Source: DATFKA01 sp042095835
GTDB taxonomy: Bacteria; Bacteroidota; Bacteroidia; Chitinophagales; Saprospiraceae
DNA length: 64,000 bases
Assembly: GCA_042095835.1 (NCBI GenBank)
Contig: JBELML010000006.1
Coordinates: 31,317-95,316, forward strand
Reading direction: 5' to 3'
In this document: positions 1 to 9,329 of the stretch, one piece after another
How positions within the stretch are numbered: the first letter of the stretch is position 1
Layout of the letters: each line of letters begins with the position of its first letter
Notes under the pieces: model-generated
What the model was told of the DNA's origin: nothing
Databases searched by the model: none
The model's input: only the letters and a program-made list of their open reading frames with translations
Made by a program: the position numbers and the translations under genes

Positions 1-2464
1 GCGCTGTGAGACCAAAACTTGATTTATCTCCAACTGCGGCACCTCCAAAACTAAATAGATTAAAACCAGGAGGCGCATCTTGTCGGTTGCGGTCTTGGTA
101 TACCAGTCGCCCAAAGGAGTCATAGTAGTTATCAAAGCGGACGATACTCTGACTGTAGATCGCAAAATCCACATCTGCTTCCAGTCTAAAGGTTCTACTC
201 AATGGCAACTGAGTAAACAAACCTACCTTATCTTCGAAAAAGCGGTTCACCTCAAAGACCCAGTGCTCAAATCTGGCATCTCCGCAGCCATCGCAAGGTA
301 TAGGATCCAAACCCGCAAACCCACCTCTGGTCGAGCGGAAAGGGATATGAGATAAGGAAGCACCCCAATTTACCCGATGTTTTCTATTCAAATAAGCTAC
401 TTGGCCTCCAAAGTCTTGAATCTCGCCATTCATAGCCAGACTCCCGAAAATTTGATTATTCCCTAAGATATCGCTAAAAAGAAGATCAATGGCACCTGCC
501 AATCCCGTAGTCGTGCCGAAAGTATTACTGCTACCGACACCCACTCCTGCGCCACCACCTATATAATCCAATTTGAATTGTGATTTATACTCTTTGGGCT
601 GCGTCACTACCGCTGTTTGGTTATAAGCACCTCCCATATCCTTGATCTGGGCATCTACTGGAGATTCAATTTTACTATTCACCCGAGGTAACATCGCGGC
701 CTCGAAAGTTACCTCTTGAGGATCAACTGGCTTGTTCAATAAGTCTCTATTTCTTGCTCGATATATGCTATAGCCTCGATTATTATACAGCGTATATAAA
801 ACCCGCTCTTGTTTCCGCTCCAAGCTGATCGCTGGCGAATATTGCGAGATACCACTGATTCCAGTCGGCACTTCTGTCAACTGATAAACGTCTTCCGTAC
901 CTAATTCATACCTGTACATATTGCGATAACCATCGCGATTGGAGAGAAAGAAAATATCTCCATTGGCATCGATTTGAGGATTTAGATTATCGGCCCCTGG
1001 AAAAACTCTAAAGTGCTCAACTGCTCTATTGGCCATATCCATCATCGCCAAATTGAAGGTCAATTTTCCTAGGGTACGGCCTTCATTCCAAGCCAACTCA
1101 TCAGTTGAGAATACAATAGAATTGCCATCCTCGCTCCAGCTTGGGTGAAGTTCTGAATAGATATCATTGGTCAGCTGCGTAAGGCGTTCGGTACGAATAT
1201 CGAAGAGATACAAGTCTGTCTGTCCTTCCTTTTTACCAGAGAGTAAAATAGAACGTCCATCTGGAGACCATGCCGGATTGGAGAAAGCTGGCAGATCTTT
1301 AATCCCTTTGCTACGCAGCGTTTTTCCTTTGTCGACATCTTTGATGATCAGTACATTTTTGCCTTTAGCAAAACCTACAAAAGCGACCTTTTCACTATCG
1401 GGTGACCAAGTACCTGCAGATTCGATCAGGTTGAAATCATCGACATTTCCAGAGCGATTAGAGCTAGCTAATGTTTTGATAATTTTACCCGAAGAAACAC
1501 TCGCCAAAAAGATATCTGTAGAGAATAAATTCTTTTCTGATAAGAAAATCACGTAGCGACCATCCGGACTTATGGCGGGGGAAATATTCATGCGACCACC
1601 ATCTCTGGTATCGAGTATAGACTGTCCCACAATACCTTCTTTTTTGCCTTGTACATAAGGTTGAAGCTGTTGCTTGAGCGCATCAATCCAAAGCTTAGAC
1701 AAATCTTCTCTTTTGATACCGAAGGTGCGGATACAGGCGGCCTCTACGCCATAGAGGGCAATATTTTGGAAGAAAGGCTGAATCTTTTCATCGCCTGCTA
1801 AACCAGTGAGGAAGACCCAAAAGGCATGACCATAACGATAAGGGAAGTACTTTGGACTTTCCATCTGCTTCATGGTAGGAACATCATCGTTGAGTACAGC
1901 ATCGCGCATCCACATGGCCGTATGCGGGCTCACACTACCGATTGATAAATACTCTGCCATACCTTCTACAATGTATAGCGGCAGATTGCCCAGATTCTGA
2001 ATCGAGGTCGAATCTCCATTCAAAACTGTATTAAACTGAAAGGCGTGCACCAATTCGTGCCCCAAAACTTGTATGGTTGCTTGGTTAGAAAGTGCTACCG
2101 GCATGATCACCCTATTCTTGAAGGCTTCGGTCACCCCGCCTGTACCGACACCGATCGCCCCTCTAATTGCATTCGTCTGTTGAAAATCGGCATGATCATT
2201 ATAAAAAATGAGCGGATTATTTGGAGGCAGGTTCTTCCCTAAGATATTGCGATGAAAGTCATACCATATCTCAGAGTAATTGATTAAATCATTTTTTACA
2301 CCCTCATTTTTAGTGTAGGTATATACATCGAAATGCTCAGATTGGGTGACATCAAAATCAAAGCTTTCGTAGACGGCTTTGTTTCTTCCAAAGTATTGAC
2401 CTGCTAGGTCACCAGTACTTGCTAGTGCTAGCAGCAGGAATAGATATTTATAATTTCGATTCAT
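1..2464 (-). CDS. Gluzincin-like/TolB-propeller/outer-membrane barrel protein (3' end cut by window)
   Basis: An open frame without stops runs leftward from an ATG at 2464 off the left edge, giving about 821 visible residues. It opens with a signal peptide (residues 1-22). A metallopeptidase-like region follows, with HELVH at about 136-140 and EGMAEY at about 167-172, the HExxH plus downstream Glu layout of gluzincins. Roughly residues 250-560 hold TolB/PD40-type propeller blades (repeats such as SPDGRYVIFLSE, WSPDGRSILFSG, WSEDGNSIVFST). From about residue 660 the sequence has the alternating aromatic/glycine pattern of an outer-membrane beta-barrel. Similar peptidase-propeller-barrel proteins are known in Bacteroidota. 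Its site of action is inferred to be the cell surface. Substrate unknown. It is divergent from the carboxypeptidase at 2652. Confidence 0.8.
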   Translation of the reverse strand, partial: MNRNYKYLFLLLALASTGDLAGQYFGRNKAVYESFDFDVTQSEHFDVYTYTKNEGVKNDLINYSEIWYDFHRNILGKNLPPNNPLIFYNDHADFQQTNAIRGAIGVGTGGVTEAFKNRVIMPVALSNQATIQVLGHELVHAFQFNTVLNGDSTSIQNLGNLPLYIVEGMAEYLSIGSVSPHTAMWMRDAVLNDDVPTMKQMESPKYFPYRYGHAFWVFLTGLAGDEKIQPFFQNIALYGVEAACIRTFGIKREDLSKLWIDALKQQLQPYVQGKKEGIVGQSILDTRDGGRMNISPAISPDGRYVIFLSEKNLFSTDIFLASVSSGKIIKTLASSNRSGNVDDFNLIESAGTWSPDSEKVAFVGFAKGKNVLIIKDVDKGKTLRSKGIKDLPAFSNPAWSPDGRSILLSGKKEGQTDLYLFDIRTERLTQLTNDIYSELHPSWSEDGNSIVFSTDELAWNEGRTLGKLTFNLAMMDMANRAVEHFRVFPGADNLNPQIDANGDIFFLSNRDGYRNMYRYELGTEDVYQLTEVPTGISGISQYSPAISLERKQERVLYTLYNNRGYSIYRARNRDLLNKPVDPQEVTFEAAMLPRVNSKIESPVDAQIKDMGGAYNQTAVVTQPKEYKSQFKLDYIGGGAGVGVGSSNTFGTTTGLAGAIDLLFSDILGNNQIFGSLAMNGEIQDFGGQVAYLNRKHRVNWGASLSHIPFRSTRGGFAGLDPIPCDGCGDARFEHWVFEVNRFFEDKVGLFTQLPLSRTFRLEADVDFAIYSQSIVRFDNYYDSFGRLVYQDRNRQDAPPGFNLFSFGGAAVGDKSSFGLTA

Positions 2465-2651
2465 ACAGTAGATGTGTTGTAGTGTTTTCATTTTAATACG
2501 TCAATGAGTTCAGGTCTCATTGGGTCTATCGTTTTTATTATCAACGTTATTTTATAGGGAGCTAGACGTATAAAAGTGAGCCATTGGCCGTTAAAATTGT
2601 CTTAAAGGATTTTAGTACGTAAGTTTACTGACAAAAAGTAAGTAAATCAAG

Positions 2652-4421
2652 ATGATACATAAGAATCACCTCTTTAAAATAGCACTTATCCTTGTAATCT
2701 CAAGTCCTTTTCAGGGATTAGCTCAAAACCTAAGTACACCTTTTGAGCAAGATGACAATCAATCTTCTTCTTATCATGATGTCATCGACTACTATCAGCG
2801 CCTAGCAGCGTGGCACCCTGATCAAGTCCAGCTTACTAGTCATGGCAGCACAGATGTGGGCTTTCCGCTCCATACTGTAGTCATAGATTTGGATGGAGAT
2901 TTTGATCCGGTCTCCGCCAAAGCAAAAGGCAAGGTCATCGTTTTTGTCAATAATGCGATACACCCCGGAGAGCCCTGTGGTATCGATGCTTCGATGATGT
3001 TCGGCAGAGATCTGCTTAATGGGAAGCTCGACCGTAGTCTCCTTGAAAAAGTGACCTTGGTGGTAGTGCCTGTTTATAATATTGGAGGCAGCCTCAATCG
3101 GGGAGCATTCAGTAGAGCCAATCAGAACGGGCCAGCAGCTTATGGTTTCCGGGGAAATGCGCGCAATTTAGACCTCAACCGAGATTGGGTAAAAGCCGAC
3201 TCTCGGAATGCTAAAACCATGAATAAAATCTTTGGATATTGGAAGCCCCACATCTTTATCGACAACCACACCTCCAATGGTGCCGATTATCAATATTCTA
3301 TCACACTTATTGCCACCCAGCATAATAAATTGCAGACTGATCTAGCCCAACTCATGAATCAGCAAATGCTCCCTTTTCTCTATAATGCTATGCTGGAAAG
3401 AGATTGGGAGATGACGCCTTATGTCTATGCTCGTAGTACACCCGACAAGGGCATTGCTGGCTTTTTGGATCTGCCTCGCTATTCTTCTGGCTATGCTGCC
3501 TTGCACAATGCTATTTCTTTTATGCCCGAAACGCATATGCTCAAGCCTTTCAAAAATAGAGTATGGTCGGTTTATCATTTCATGGATGCCATGCTGCATT
3601 TTGTTCAGGACAATCATCAATTGGTTTTAGATACCAAGGCAAAAGCAGATCAAGCAACTCAGGCTCAAAGCTCTTTTGACCTCAATTGGTCTCTTGACCA
3701 AAGTCGAGCAGACACCATTCAGTTTAAAGGGTATACCCCTAAATATAAGCCTAGCCTCATCAGTGGTAAAGATCGCCTCTACTACGATAGAGCAGCACCC
3801 TTTACAACATCTATTCCGCATTACAATTATTACCAATCTACCTTAAGTGTGGAAAAGCCCGCGGCCTATTATATTCCACAGGCCTACCAAGACGTAATCG
3901 ATCGCCTTCGCTGGAATGGTGTAGAATTGCAGCGATTGGAGAAAGACACGCCGCTTGAAATGGACTTCTACTATATCAAAGACTACAAAAGCAGAACCTC
4001 TCCGTATGAGGGACACTACCTCCATTACAATGTCGAAGCGGAGCAGAAAACCTTGAAAATAGAAGCGCTCAAAGGAGACTATATTGTTTATGCCAATCAA
4101 GCGAGTAATCAATATATCCTACATACCTTAGAGCCTCAGGCGCCTGACGCCTTTTTTGCCTGGAATTTCTTTGATGGCATCTTGATGCAAAAGGAGCACT
4201 TTTCGAGCTATGTTTTTGAGGATTTAGCCTATAGCTATTTGGAGGAAAATCCAGCACTGAAGGCGAAACTAGAGACGAAAAAGGAGGAAGATGAACAATT
4301 TGCGGGCTCCGCCAGAGCGCAGCTTAATTTCATTTATGAGCATAGTCCCTATTACGAGCCAACTTATCGCCGCTATCCCATTGCTCGACTTTCAAAAGAA
4401 CAGATTAAGGTAATAGATTAA
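2652..4421 (+). CDS. Secreted M14-family zinc carboxypeptidase
   Basis: The 589-residue protein has an N-terminal signal peptide ending near QGLAQ (about residue 25). The M14 metallocarboxypeptidase fold covers roughly residues 40-320. The zinc ligands are visible as HPGE (H104, E107) and H206 in IDNHTSNG. The substrate-binding block RNLDLNRDW is at 171-179, and the likely general base is E293 in FMPETHM. The remaining ~270 residues form an uncharacterised C-terminal part. Members of this family remove C-terminal residues from peptides in the periplasm or outside the cell. The exact specificity cannot be read from sequence. It shares a 187-bp divergent intergenic region with the leftward gene and ends 65 bp before the reductase gene, with no clear terminator between. 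Confidence 0.85.
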   Translation: MIHKNHLFKIALILVISSPFQGLAQNLSTPFEQDDNQSSSYHDVIDYYQRLAAWHPDQVQLTSHGSTDVGFPLHTVVIDLDGDFDPVSAKAKGKVIVFVNNAIHPGEPCGIDASMMFGRDLLNGKLDRSLLEKVTLVVVPVYNIGGSLNRGAFSRANQNGPAAYGFRGNARNLDLNRDWVKADSRNAKTMNKIFGYWKPHIFIDNHTSNGADYQYSITLIATQHNKLQTDLAQLMNQQMLPFLYNAMLERDWEMTPYVYARSTPDKGIAGFLDLPRYSSGYAALHNAISFMPETHMLKPFKNRVWSVYHFMDAMLHFVQDNHQLVLDTKAKADQATQAQSSFDLNWSLDQSRADTIQFKGYTPKYKPSLISGKDRLYYDRAAPFTTSIPHYNYYQSTLSVEKPAAYYIPQAYQDVIDRLRWNGVELQRLEKDTPLEMDFYYIKDYKSRTSPYEGHYLHYNVEAEQKTLKIEALKGDYIVYANQASNQYILHTLEPQAPDAFFAWNFFDGILMQKEHFSSYVFEDLAYSYLEENPALKAKLETKKEEDEQFAGSARAQLNFIYEHSPYYEPTYRRYPIARLSKEQIKVID

Positions 4422-4486
4422 TTAAAATCTGAACCGAGAGAATAAAATCAGCGTTAACCCAACAAGAAAAATATAAACTATTTTAA

Positions 4487-5596
4487 ATGAGTCAAAAATT
4501 TCACGACCTCACGGTAAATCAAATCAAAAAAGAAACTGCCGATACCGTAAGTGTAAGTTTTGAAATACCGGAGTCCCTCAAAGAAACTTTTCAATATAAA
4601 CATGGTCAATACCTGACTTTACAATTTCCTATCAATGGAAAAGAAGAAAGAAGGGCCTATTCTATGTCAAGCAGCCCTTTGGAGGAGCAGATCACAGTGA
4701 CGGTAAAAAAGGTCCAAAATGGCTTAGTTTCCACCTATATCAATGAGCAACTTCAGGAGGGAGATAGCGTGGCCGTCATGCCACCAGAAGGTCGCTTTAC
4801 CATCGCACTTGATCCAGACCAACGAAAAACCTACTATCTATTTGGTGCAGGTAGCGGCATCACTCCATTGATGTCTATTCTTAAAACCATCCTGGAAGAA
4901 GAACCGCAAAGCACAGTTCACTTGATCTATGGAAATCGAAATGAGGATTGTATCATTTTTGAACAAGAGTTGACGCATTTATCAACACGATATGCTGGAC
5001 AATTACTAGTAGAACATGTTCTTAGCCAGCCTCATAAAGTAAAATCAAAAGGCATTGGTGGGCTGTTTAGTAAAGGGAAAATTAACTGGGAAGGTACCAC
5101 TGGTCGTATTAATGCAAAAATCGTACACCAATACATCGATAAAAATCCTGTACGCACCAAAGAGGCGCACTATTTCGTCTGTGGTCCTACGGGTATGATG
5201 CAGACTATCGAAGCGACGCTAAAAGATAGAGGGATCAATTCTAAAAATGTCCACTTAGAATATTTTACAGCCGTGACCGAAGATGGAGGATCTGTAGCTG
5301 GCGATGTAAGTGCTATTGATGAAGCTGTGGTAAAAGTAAATCTCGATGGCCAGGAAATCGAAGTAAAAGTAGGAGCCAAGAAAAATATCTTAACAGCACT
5401 TCTGGATGCCAAGCACGATCCACCTTACTCTTGTACTTCTGGAGCCTGTTCTTCTTGTATGGCCAAGGTGGTTTCTGGTGAGGTGAGCATGGAGGTATGT
5501 TTGGCCTTGGATGATGATGAGGTAGCCGAGGGCTACATCTTGACCTGTCAGGCTCATCCCAAAACGCCAAATGTGCATATTACCTTTGATGTATAA
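4487..5596 (+). CDS. PaaE-type ferredoxin--NAD(P)H reductase with 2Fe-2S domain
   Basis: This 369-residue soluble flavoprotein has three modules. The FAD-binding barrel carries the RxYS motif (RRAYS, 55-59). The NAD(P)-binding domain starts at GAGSGITPLMS (120-130). A C-terminal plant-type 2Fe-2S ferredoxin domain has cysteines 316, 321, 324 and 354 (CxxxxCxxC, then a distant C). This is the layout of PaaE/phenol hydroxylase reductase proteins, which pass electrons from NAD(P)H to an oxygenase or other acceptor. The paaABCD epoxidase genes are not in the window, so a role in phenylacetate breakdown is not supported here. In Bacteroidota such stand-alone proteins are often annotated simply as ferredoxin reductases. 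The electron acceptor is unknown. Confidence 0.85.
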   Translation: MSQKFHDLTVNQIKKETADTVSVSFEIPESLKETFQYKHGQYLTLQFPINGKEERRAYSMSSSPLEEQITVTVKKVQNGLVSTYINEQLQEGDSVAVMPPEGRFTIALDPDQRKTYYLFGAGSGITPLMSILKTILEEEPQSTVHLIYGNRNEDCIIFEQELTHLSTRYAGQLLVEHVLSQPHKVKSKGIGGLFSKGKINWEGTTGRINAKIVHQYIDKNPVRTKEAHYFVCGPTGMMQTIEATLKDRGINSKNVHLEYFTAVTEDGGSVAGDVSAIDEAVVKVNLDGQEIEVKVGAKKNILTALLDAKHDPPYSCTSGACSSCMAKVVSGEVSMEVCLALDDDEVAEGYILTCQAHPKTPNVHITFDV

Positions 5597-5623
5597 GCCA
5601 GATTCGGCCAACTACTAGTGTAT

Positions 5624-5644
5624 AAAGGCGTTTTCATCGCCTTT
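5624..5644 (+). terminator. Weak hairpin after the reductase gene
   Basis: A 7-bp stem (AAAGGCG/CGCCTTT) with a 7-nt loop lies 28 bp after the reductase stop. The U tract is only three bases, so termination is tentative. A second 7-bp inverted repeat (GTAGTAT/ATACTAC, 5753-5774) lies in the same gap, about 60 bp before the next gene, and is more likely a protein-binding or mRNA structure. Confidence 0.3.
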
Positions 5645-5832
5645 AACACAGTATTAGGAATAAAAAAGTCTGTTTTCAGCCTGATTCCTGTACCTTTGTA
5701 TCGAATATTAAAATCAGGGAAAACTACACATATTAGGACATTTTTCATACCAGTAGTATAGTTGATCATACTACCTATTGTGGATCAGTAATTGACTATC
5801 CATTCTTTGAAAATGCCCACTTAAACGGGAGT

Positions 5833-6810
5833 ATGCGCAAGGTATATCTATTTTTATTATGCAGTTGGATGGCTTGGAGCTTAAACGCACAACCCGCCGC
5901 TCCTCTTCAAGAAGAAAAAATAGAAAAAGTACTTTTCCGATCTGATCCTATCTCTGAAGCCAGTATTGCTTTTTCGCCCAATGGTCGAGTGTTTTATTTT
6001 AGTCGAGACAAAGCCATTTTTAATTTTGGTAGAGCCAATAAGCCCGACATTTGGAAAACGCAGCACACCAAAGATTTTCTTTCAGATACCTGGACCAATC
6101 CTACTAATCTAGGTCCACAGGTAAACTCCCGAGAAAGCGAACAAATCGTAAGTGTCCACCAAGATGGTGAAGTGATTTACTTCAGTAGAGAAGAGGGCCA
6201 AAAACAGAACCTTTACAGGATATCGCGTAGTGGTCGCCACTGGGGTGTAGCTCAATTGATCACTTTACCTAAGCAAGATAGATTCAGTCATTTCACTCAT
6301 TTTTTTGTGAGTGCAGATGAGTCTACCCTACTCTTTTGCGCAAGCCTCCCGAATCAAGCATTCAATTCAGATATTTATGTCAGTATAAAAGGCCCAAACG
6401 GGGAATGGACATCACCGGTAAAAATCGACCTTCCCTTTGATCTCAAAGGCGATGAGCGCAGTGTTTTTCTATCTGCGGATCAGCAGACGCTCTTCTTCTC
6501 CTCTAATGGCTTATCGGGCATCGGTGGTTATGATCTTTACCGCTGTGAGAAAACAGGAAAAGGTTGGAATGCCTGGTCCATGCCAAGCAATCTTGATCAG
6601 ATCAACACCGTAGCTGATGAGCTCAACATAGCGATTAGCCTTGATGGTAAACAAGTCGCCTACATCTCGAATATTAAAAATCAGCAGCGCAAAATATTTT
6701 TCACCACACCTGATGCACTTTATAAATCCATGAGTAACTTTGAACTTCAGAAATCATTGCTTACGAAAGGAATGGAGGCTCAAAAGAAAGACTCCACCAT
6801 TAACAACTAG
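5833..6810 (+). CDS. Secreted PD40/TolB-type beta-propeller protein
   Basis: The 325-residue protein has a signal peptide (about residues 1-19) and at least five PD40-type blades, recognised by repeats such as FSPNGRVFYFSR, VHQDGEVIYFSR, SADESTLLFCAS, LSADQQTLFFSSNG and SLDGKQVAYISN. Such propellers sit in OmpA/TolB-like envelope proteins and act as interaction scaffolds. No enzymatic residues stand out and there is no OmpA peptidoglycan-binding domain. It is followed after only three bases by the small acidic protein gene at 6814, implying translational coupling. The biological role is unknown. Confidence 0.75.
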   Translation: MRKVYLFLLCSWMAWSLNAQPAAPLQEEKIEKVLFRSDPISEASIAFSPNGRVFYFSRDKAIFNFGRANKPDIWKTQHTKDFLSDTWTNPTNLGPQVNSRESEQIVSVHQDGEVIYFSREEGQKQNLYRISRSGRHWGVAQLITLPKQDRFSHFTHFFVSADESTLLFCASLPNQAFNSDIYVSIKGPNGEWTSPVKIDLPFDLKGDERSVFLSADQQTLFFSSNGLSGIGGYDLYRCEKTGKGWNAWSMPSNLDQINTVADELNIAISLDGKQVAYISNIKNQQRKIFFTTPDALYKSMSNFELQKSLLTKGMEAQKKDSTINN

Positions 6811-6813
6811 TGC

Positions 6814-7290
6814 ATGCAATTCATTGATGAAGATTTAATTGATAAAGTATCCATCCAGCTGGGCACTTCAGAAGAAGCTCGTACTGCGGCGATCCAGGCT
6901 CTAGAGACAGAGCAGCCCATATTATTGGCCTATTTATTTTCAGAAAATTTTGATGCCTTTCTAGCCCATGAAAAGGAGTATATTCTTTTTCTGGTGATTG
7001 TCATTATTGAAGCGGTCAAACAAAGTACGGAGCAGCCCATTCCATTGATTACCGAAGAGACGTTAAGTAATGCAGAGGAAGCGAATTGGGAAAAGATAAC
7101 CCAAGTCAAAGCCCAACGTTTCAGAGAGCGCCTTGATGTATTCTTTAAGGATACCCCTCAAGAAGACTTACTCGCCTTTATTGAAGATGCCCTCATTGAT
7201 GAGGAAGATGGCCTACTCTCTAAAGAAGGCCGTGAACCTATCTTTGTGGTGCTGAAATCGATTGTAGATGCGATAGCTACTATCTCCTAA
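6814..7290 (+). CDS. Small acidic protein of unknown function
   Basis: I do not recognise this 158-residue protein. It is rich in Glu, Asp, Leu and Ala, appears mostly helical, and has no signal peptide, cysteine motif or obvious nucleotide-binding site. A hydrophobic stretch (ILFLVIVIIEAV) near residues 56-67 is probably a buried helix rather than a membrane anchor because it contains Glu. The ATG lies three bases after the stop of the propeller gene, so the two are very likely co-transcribed and perhaps co-translated. The partner is secreted while this protein looks cytoplasmic, so direct complex formation is not implied. Confidence 0.65.
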   Translation: MQFIDEDLIDKVSIQLGTSEEARTAAIQALETEQPILLAYLFSENFDAFLAHEKEYILFLVIVIIEAVKQSTEQPIPLITEETLSNAEEANWEKITQVKAQRFRERLDVFFKDTPQEDLLAFIEDALIDEEDGLLSKEGREPIFVVLKSIVDAIATIS

Positions 7291-7321
7291 ATCGCCAAAA
7301 ATAAAGAGTACCCATAAAAAA

Positions 7322-7344
7322 GGCCGTCTTTCAGATAGACGGCC
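7322..7344 (-). terminator. GC-rich hairpin; T tract only on the minus strand
   Basis: An 8-bp perfect stem (GGCCGTCT/AGACGGCC) with a 7-nt loop. The run of five T follows the stem only when read leftward. It lies 31 bp after the small acidic gene, so it may simply stabilise the 3' end of that rightward transcript. No leftward gene enters from the right. Confidence 0.4.
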
Positions 7345-7514
7345 AAAGTAAGTAAAGTTCAGGGTATAATTGAAAGGATCAATTAAACTGTGGAATGTTG
7401 TCAAAAAGGGTTCTTTAACAAGTATATTCAGTTCTTAATTAAGAATAAAGCTAAGTATTTATTTTTTCATAATATAAAAATCTCCTAAAAGATTTTTTAT
7501 TTTTTCCTTAGTTT

Positions 7515-7661
7515 AGAGGGTGTCTAAAAATTATTCCTGCCTGACCGGCGCAGGCAGGTTAAAAATGCTCGCAATAGCTAAGGCTATTACTGTGCTTTTT
7601 GCCTCATTTAGACTCGAAATCATCGAATTTTATCTCCAAAAACAAAATTTAGACCTACTCT
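7515..7661 (-). repeat. MITE-like element, copy A
   Basis: A 147-bp segment with imperfect terminal inverted repeats (left AGAGGGTGTCTAAAAATT; the right end read in reverse begins AGAGTAGGTCTAAATTT). Its minus strand from 7653 to 7558 aligns with 58631-58725 over about 95 bp with roughly a dozen differences. The core is an imperfect palindrome around AATAGCTAAGGCTATT. One arm also carries a GC-rich hairpin, CCTGCCTG/CAGGCAGG, at 7536-7558. No transposase is encoded. Confidence 0.75.
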
Positions 7662-7694
7662 TAGATGACAATTCTACTTTTCTAAACTATATCT

Positions 7695-8960
7695 ATGCCA
7701 ACTCGAAGAACCTTCATCCAGCATCTTGCCGCTTTAGGCATCACTAGTCCATTTTCCTATCAGGCGCTCGAAAAATTATTATCCACCAAGCAGCACCTTC
7801 CTCCAGAAGTCATCGCCCAAGATGAGTCTTTTTGGGCTGAAGTCCGCAGTGGATATCGGCTCAAGCCAGACTATATCAATCTAGAAAATGGCTACTACTG
7901 CTTTATCCCACAAGAAACCTTGGAGAACTATATCCATCATATACGGATGATTAACTACGAAGGTTCCTATTATATGCGAACAAATCAGTGGAAAAACAAA
8001 CAATTTATCGCTCAACGCCTGTCAGAAGTAGCAGGATGCAGGCCCGATGAAATTGCAATCACCCGCAATACGACCGAATCTTTGGATTTAATTATCGGCG
8101 GTCAGGACTGGAAAGAAGGAGACGAAGCCGTGATGGCACTCCAAGATTATGGCGCCATGCGCGATATGTTTAAGCTGCAATCTCAGAAATATGGCATTGT
8201 CAATAAGCAGGTAGACTTACCTAATCACCCTAAATCTGATAGCGAAATTGTCGAGTTATATGCCAAGGCCATAAGCCCAAAAACCAAGCTCCTCATGGTA
8301 TGCCATATGGTCAATATCACTGGACAGATATTACCGATACGGAAAATTGCCGATATGGCCCACAGCAAGGGCGTAGATGTGATGATAGATGGGGCTCATG
8401 CATTTGGTCATTTTGAATTCAATATTCCAGACTTGGCTTGTGATTATTACGGATCAAGCCTTCATAAATGGTTAAGCGCTCCACTAGGCGCAGGCTTGTT
8501 GTATATCAAAAAGGATAAAATTCCTGGCGTATGGCCACTTTTTGCAGAAACCTATCGAGATGATGACGACATCAGACGTCTCAATCACATCGGCACTCAT
8601 CCAGTAGCAACTGATTTAGGTATTGGGAATGCACTGGATTATTATCACAAATTAGGCCCTGCCCGCAAGGAAGCACGCCTGCGTTATATCCAGCAATATT
8701 GGACCTCCAGAGTCCGAGATATTCCAAAGATCGTAGTAAATACGCCCGTAGAACCTCATCGATCTTGTGGCATTGCCAATGTGGGTATAGAAGGCATGGA
8801 ACCAAGTGATCTTGCCAAAAACCTACTCGATAAATATAGAATCTGGACCGTGGCTATCAATAGACCTGGGGTCAGAGGTTGTAGGATCACACCCAATATT
8901 TATACGAGTACCAAAGAGCTAGATCAATTTGTAAAGGCCCTGAAAGAGATGGCGGGCTGA
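7695..8960 (+). CDS. Tat-exported class V aminotransferase-fold PLP enzyme
   Basis: The 421-residue protein begins with a twin-arginine signal (TRRTFIQHLAALG, residues 3-15), so it is probably exported folded with its cofactor. The rest is an aminotransferase class V fold of the cysteine desulfurase/isopenicillin N epimerase group. The PLP-contacting IDGAHA lies at 231-236 and the likely Schiff-base lysine is K258 in SSLHKWL, preceded by H257. SufS-type enzymes carry a mobile catalytic-Cys loop near the C terminus. I do not see a convincing equivalent here, so epimerase, lyase or other carbon-nitrogen chemistry is more plausible than sulfur mobilisation. It is a single gene, followed by a repeat tract that begins five bases after the stop. 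Confidence 0.8.
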   Translation: MPTRRTFIQHLAALGITSPFSYQALEKLLSTKQHLPPEVIAQDESFWAEVRSGYRLKPDYINLENGYYCFIPQETLENYIHHIRMINYEGSYYMRTNQWKNKQFIAQRLSEVAGCRPDEIAITRNTTESLDLIIGGQDWKEGDEAVMALQDYGAMRDMFKLQSQKYGIVNKQVDLPNHPKSDSEIVELYAKAISPKTKLLMVCHMVNITGQILPIRKIADMAHSKGVDVMIDGAHAFGHFEFNIPDLACDYYGSSLHKWLSAPLGAGLLYIKKDKIPGVWPLFAETYRDDDDIRRLNHIGTHPVATDLGIGNALDYYHKLGPARKEARLRYIQQYWTSRVRDIPKIVVNTPVEPHRSCGIANVGIEGMEPSDLAKNLLDKYRIWTVAINRPGVRGCRITPNIYTSTKELDQFVKALKEMAG

Positions 8961-8965
8961 GGGGT

Positions 8966-9058
8966 GATGTAGTGATGTGGAGATATAGTGTGGAGATATA
9001 GTGAGGTGGAGATGTGGTGAGGTGGTGATGTAGAAATGTAATGACGTAGTGAGGTAAT
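8966..9058. repeat. Degenerate 8-bp tandem repeat after a stop codon
   Basis: Eleven units of an 8-bp motif (consensus roughly GADRTRGW, for example GATGTAGT, GATGTGGA, GAGGTGGT) with one 5-bp partial unit, 93 bp in total. The tract begins five bases after the upstream stop codon. The units are strongly purine/G-T biased on the plus strand. Confidence 0.75.
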
Positions 9059-9279
9059 TTAGCTTAGGTAGTGATATATATCTATTGACTTGGGAGAGCT
9101 ATTTTTCATAGGGAGGGGAGTATTGTAGAAAGTAAAACATCCATCTTTAGAGAGACAATCCCTCTATTGGTAGACTTTATGCGCTAAAATCTCTATTAAG
9201 TGGGTAGCATCACAATTTTTCAGCAACAATCGCATTGTTTTAGAGTATATTAAAGTGATGTATAAAATCATCATAACAC

Positions 9280-9297
9280 CTCCGATAGCTATCGGAG
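9280..9297. repeat. 18-bp perfect palindrome upstream of the M61 peptidase
   Basis: CTCCGATAGCTATCGGAG is a perfect palindrome 32 bp before the ATG of the M61 gene. It could form a 5'-UTR stem-loop or be a protein-binding site. Only one copy is seen in the window. Confidence 0.5.
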
Positions 9298-9329
9298 TTA
9301 TTATATCATTAGAATAGTACTAGATCAAA

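Larger units (their letters stand above)
7291..7694. other. 404-bp gap: hairpin and MITE-like element
   Basis: No credible gene is seen. A 75-codon open frame inside (7520-7747) crosses the repeat element and the next gene in another frame and was rejected. The gap holds a hairpin at 7322-7344, an AT-rich stretch (7420-7510) that could hold a promoter, and the MITE-like element at 7515-7661, which ends 33 bp before the ATG of the next gene. Confidence 0.6.
8961..9329. other. 369-bp gap: tandem repeat, palindrome, no gene
   Basis: The gap contains the 8-bp degenerate tandem repeat (8966-9058), about 220 bp of unremarkable AT-rich sequence, and an 18-bp palindrome at 9280-9297. No open frame of interest is present on either strand. 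Confidence 0.6.

Noticed and set aside
1167..1556. Rightward 129-codon frame
   Set aside because: It is antisense to the propeller part of the leftward gene, which is open over 821 codons.
7520..7747. 75-codon rightward frame
   Set aside because: It crosses the MITE-like element and runs into the aminotransferase gene in another frame; it has no independent support.
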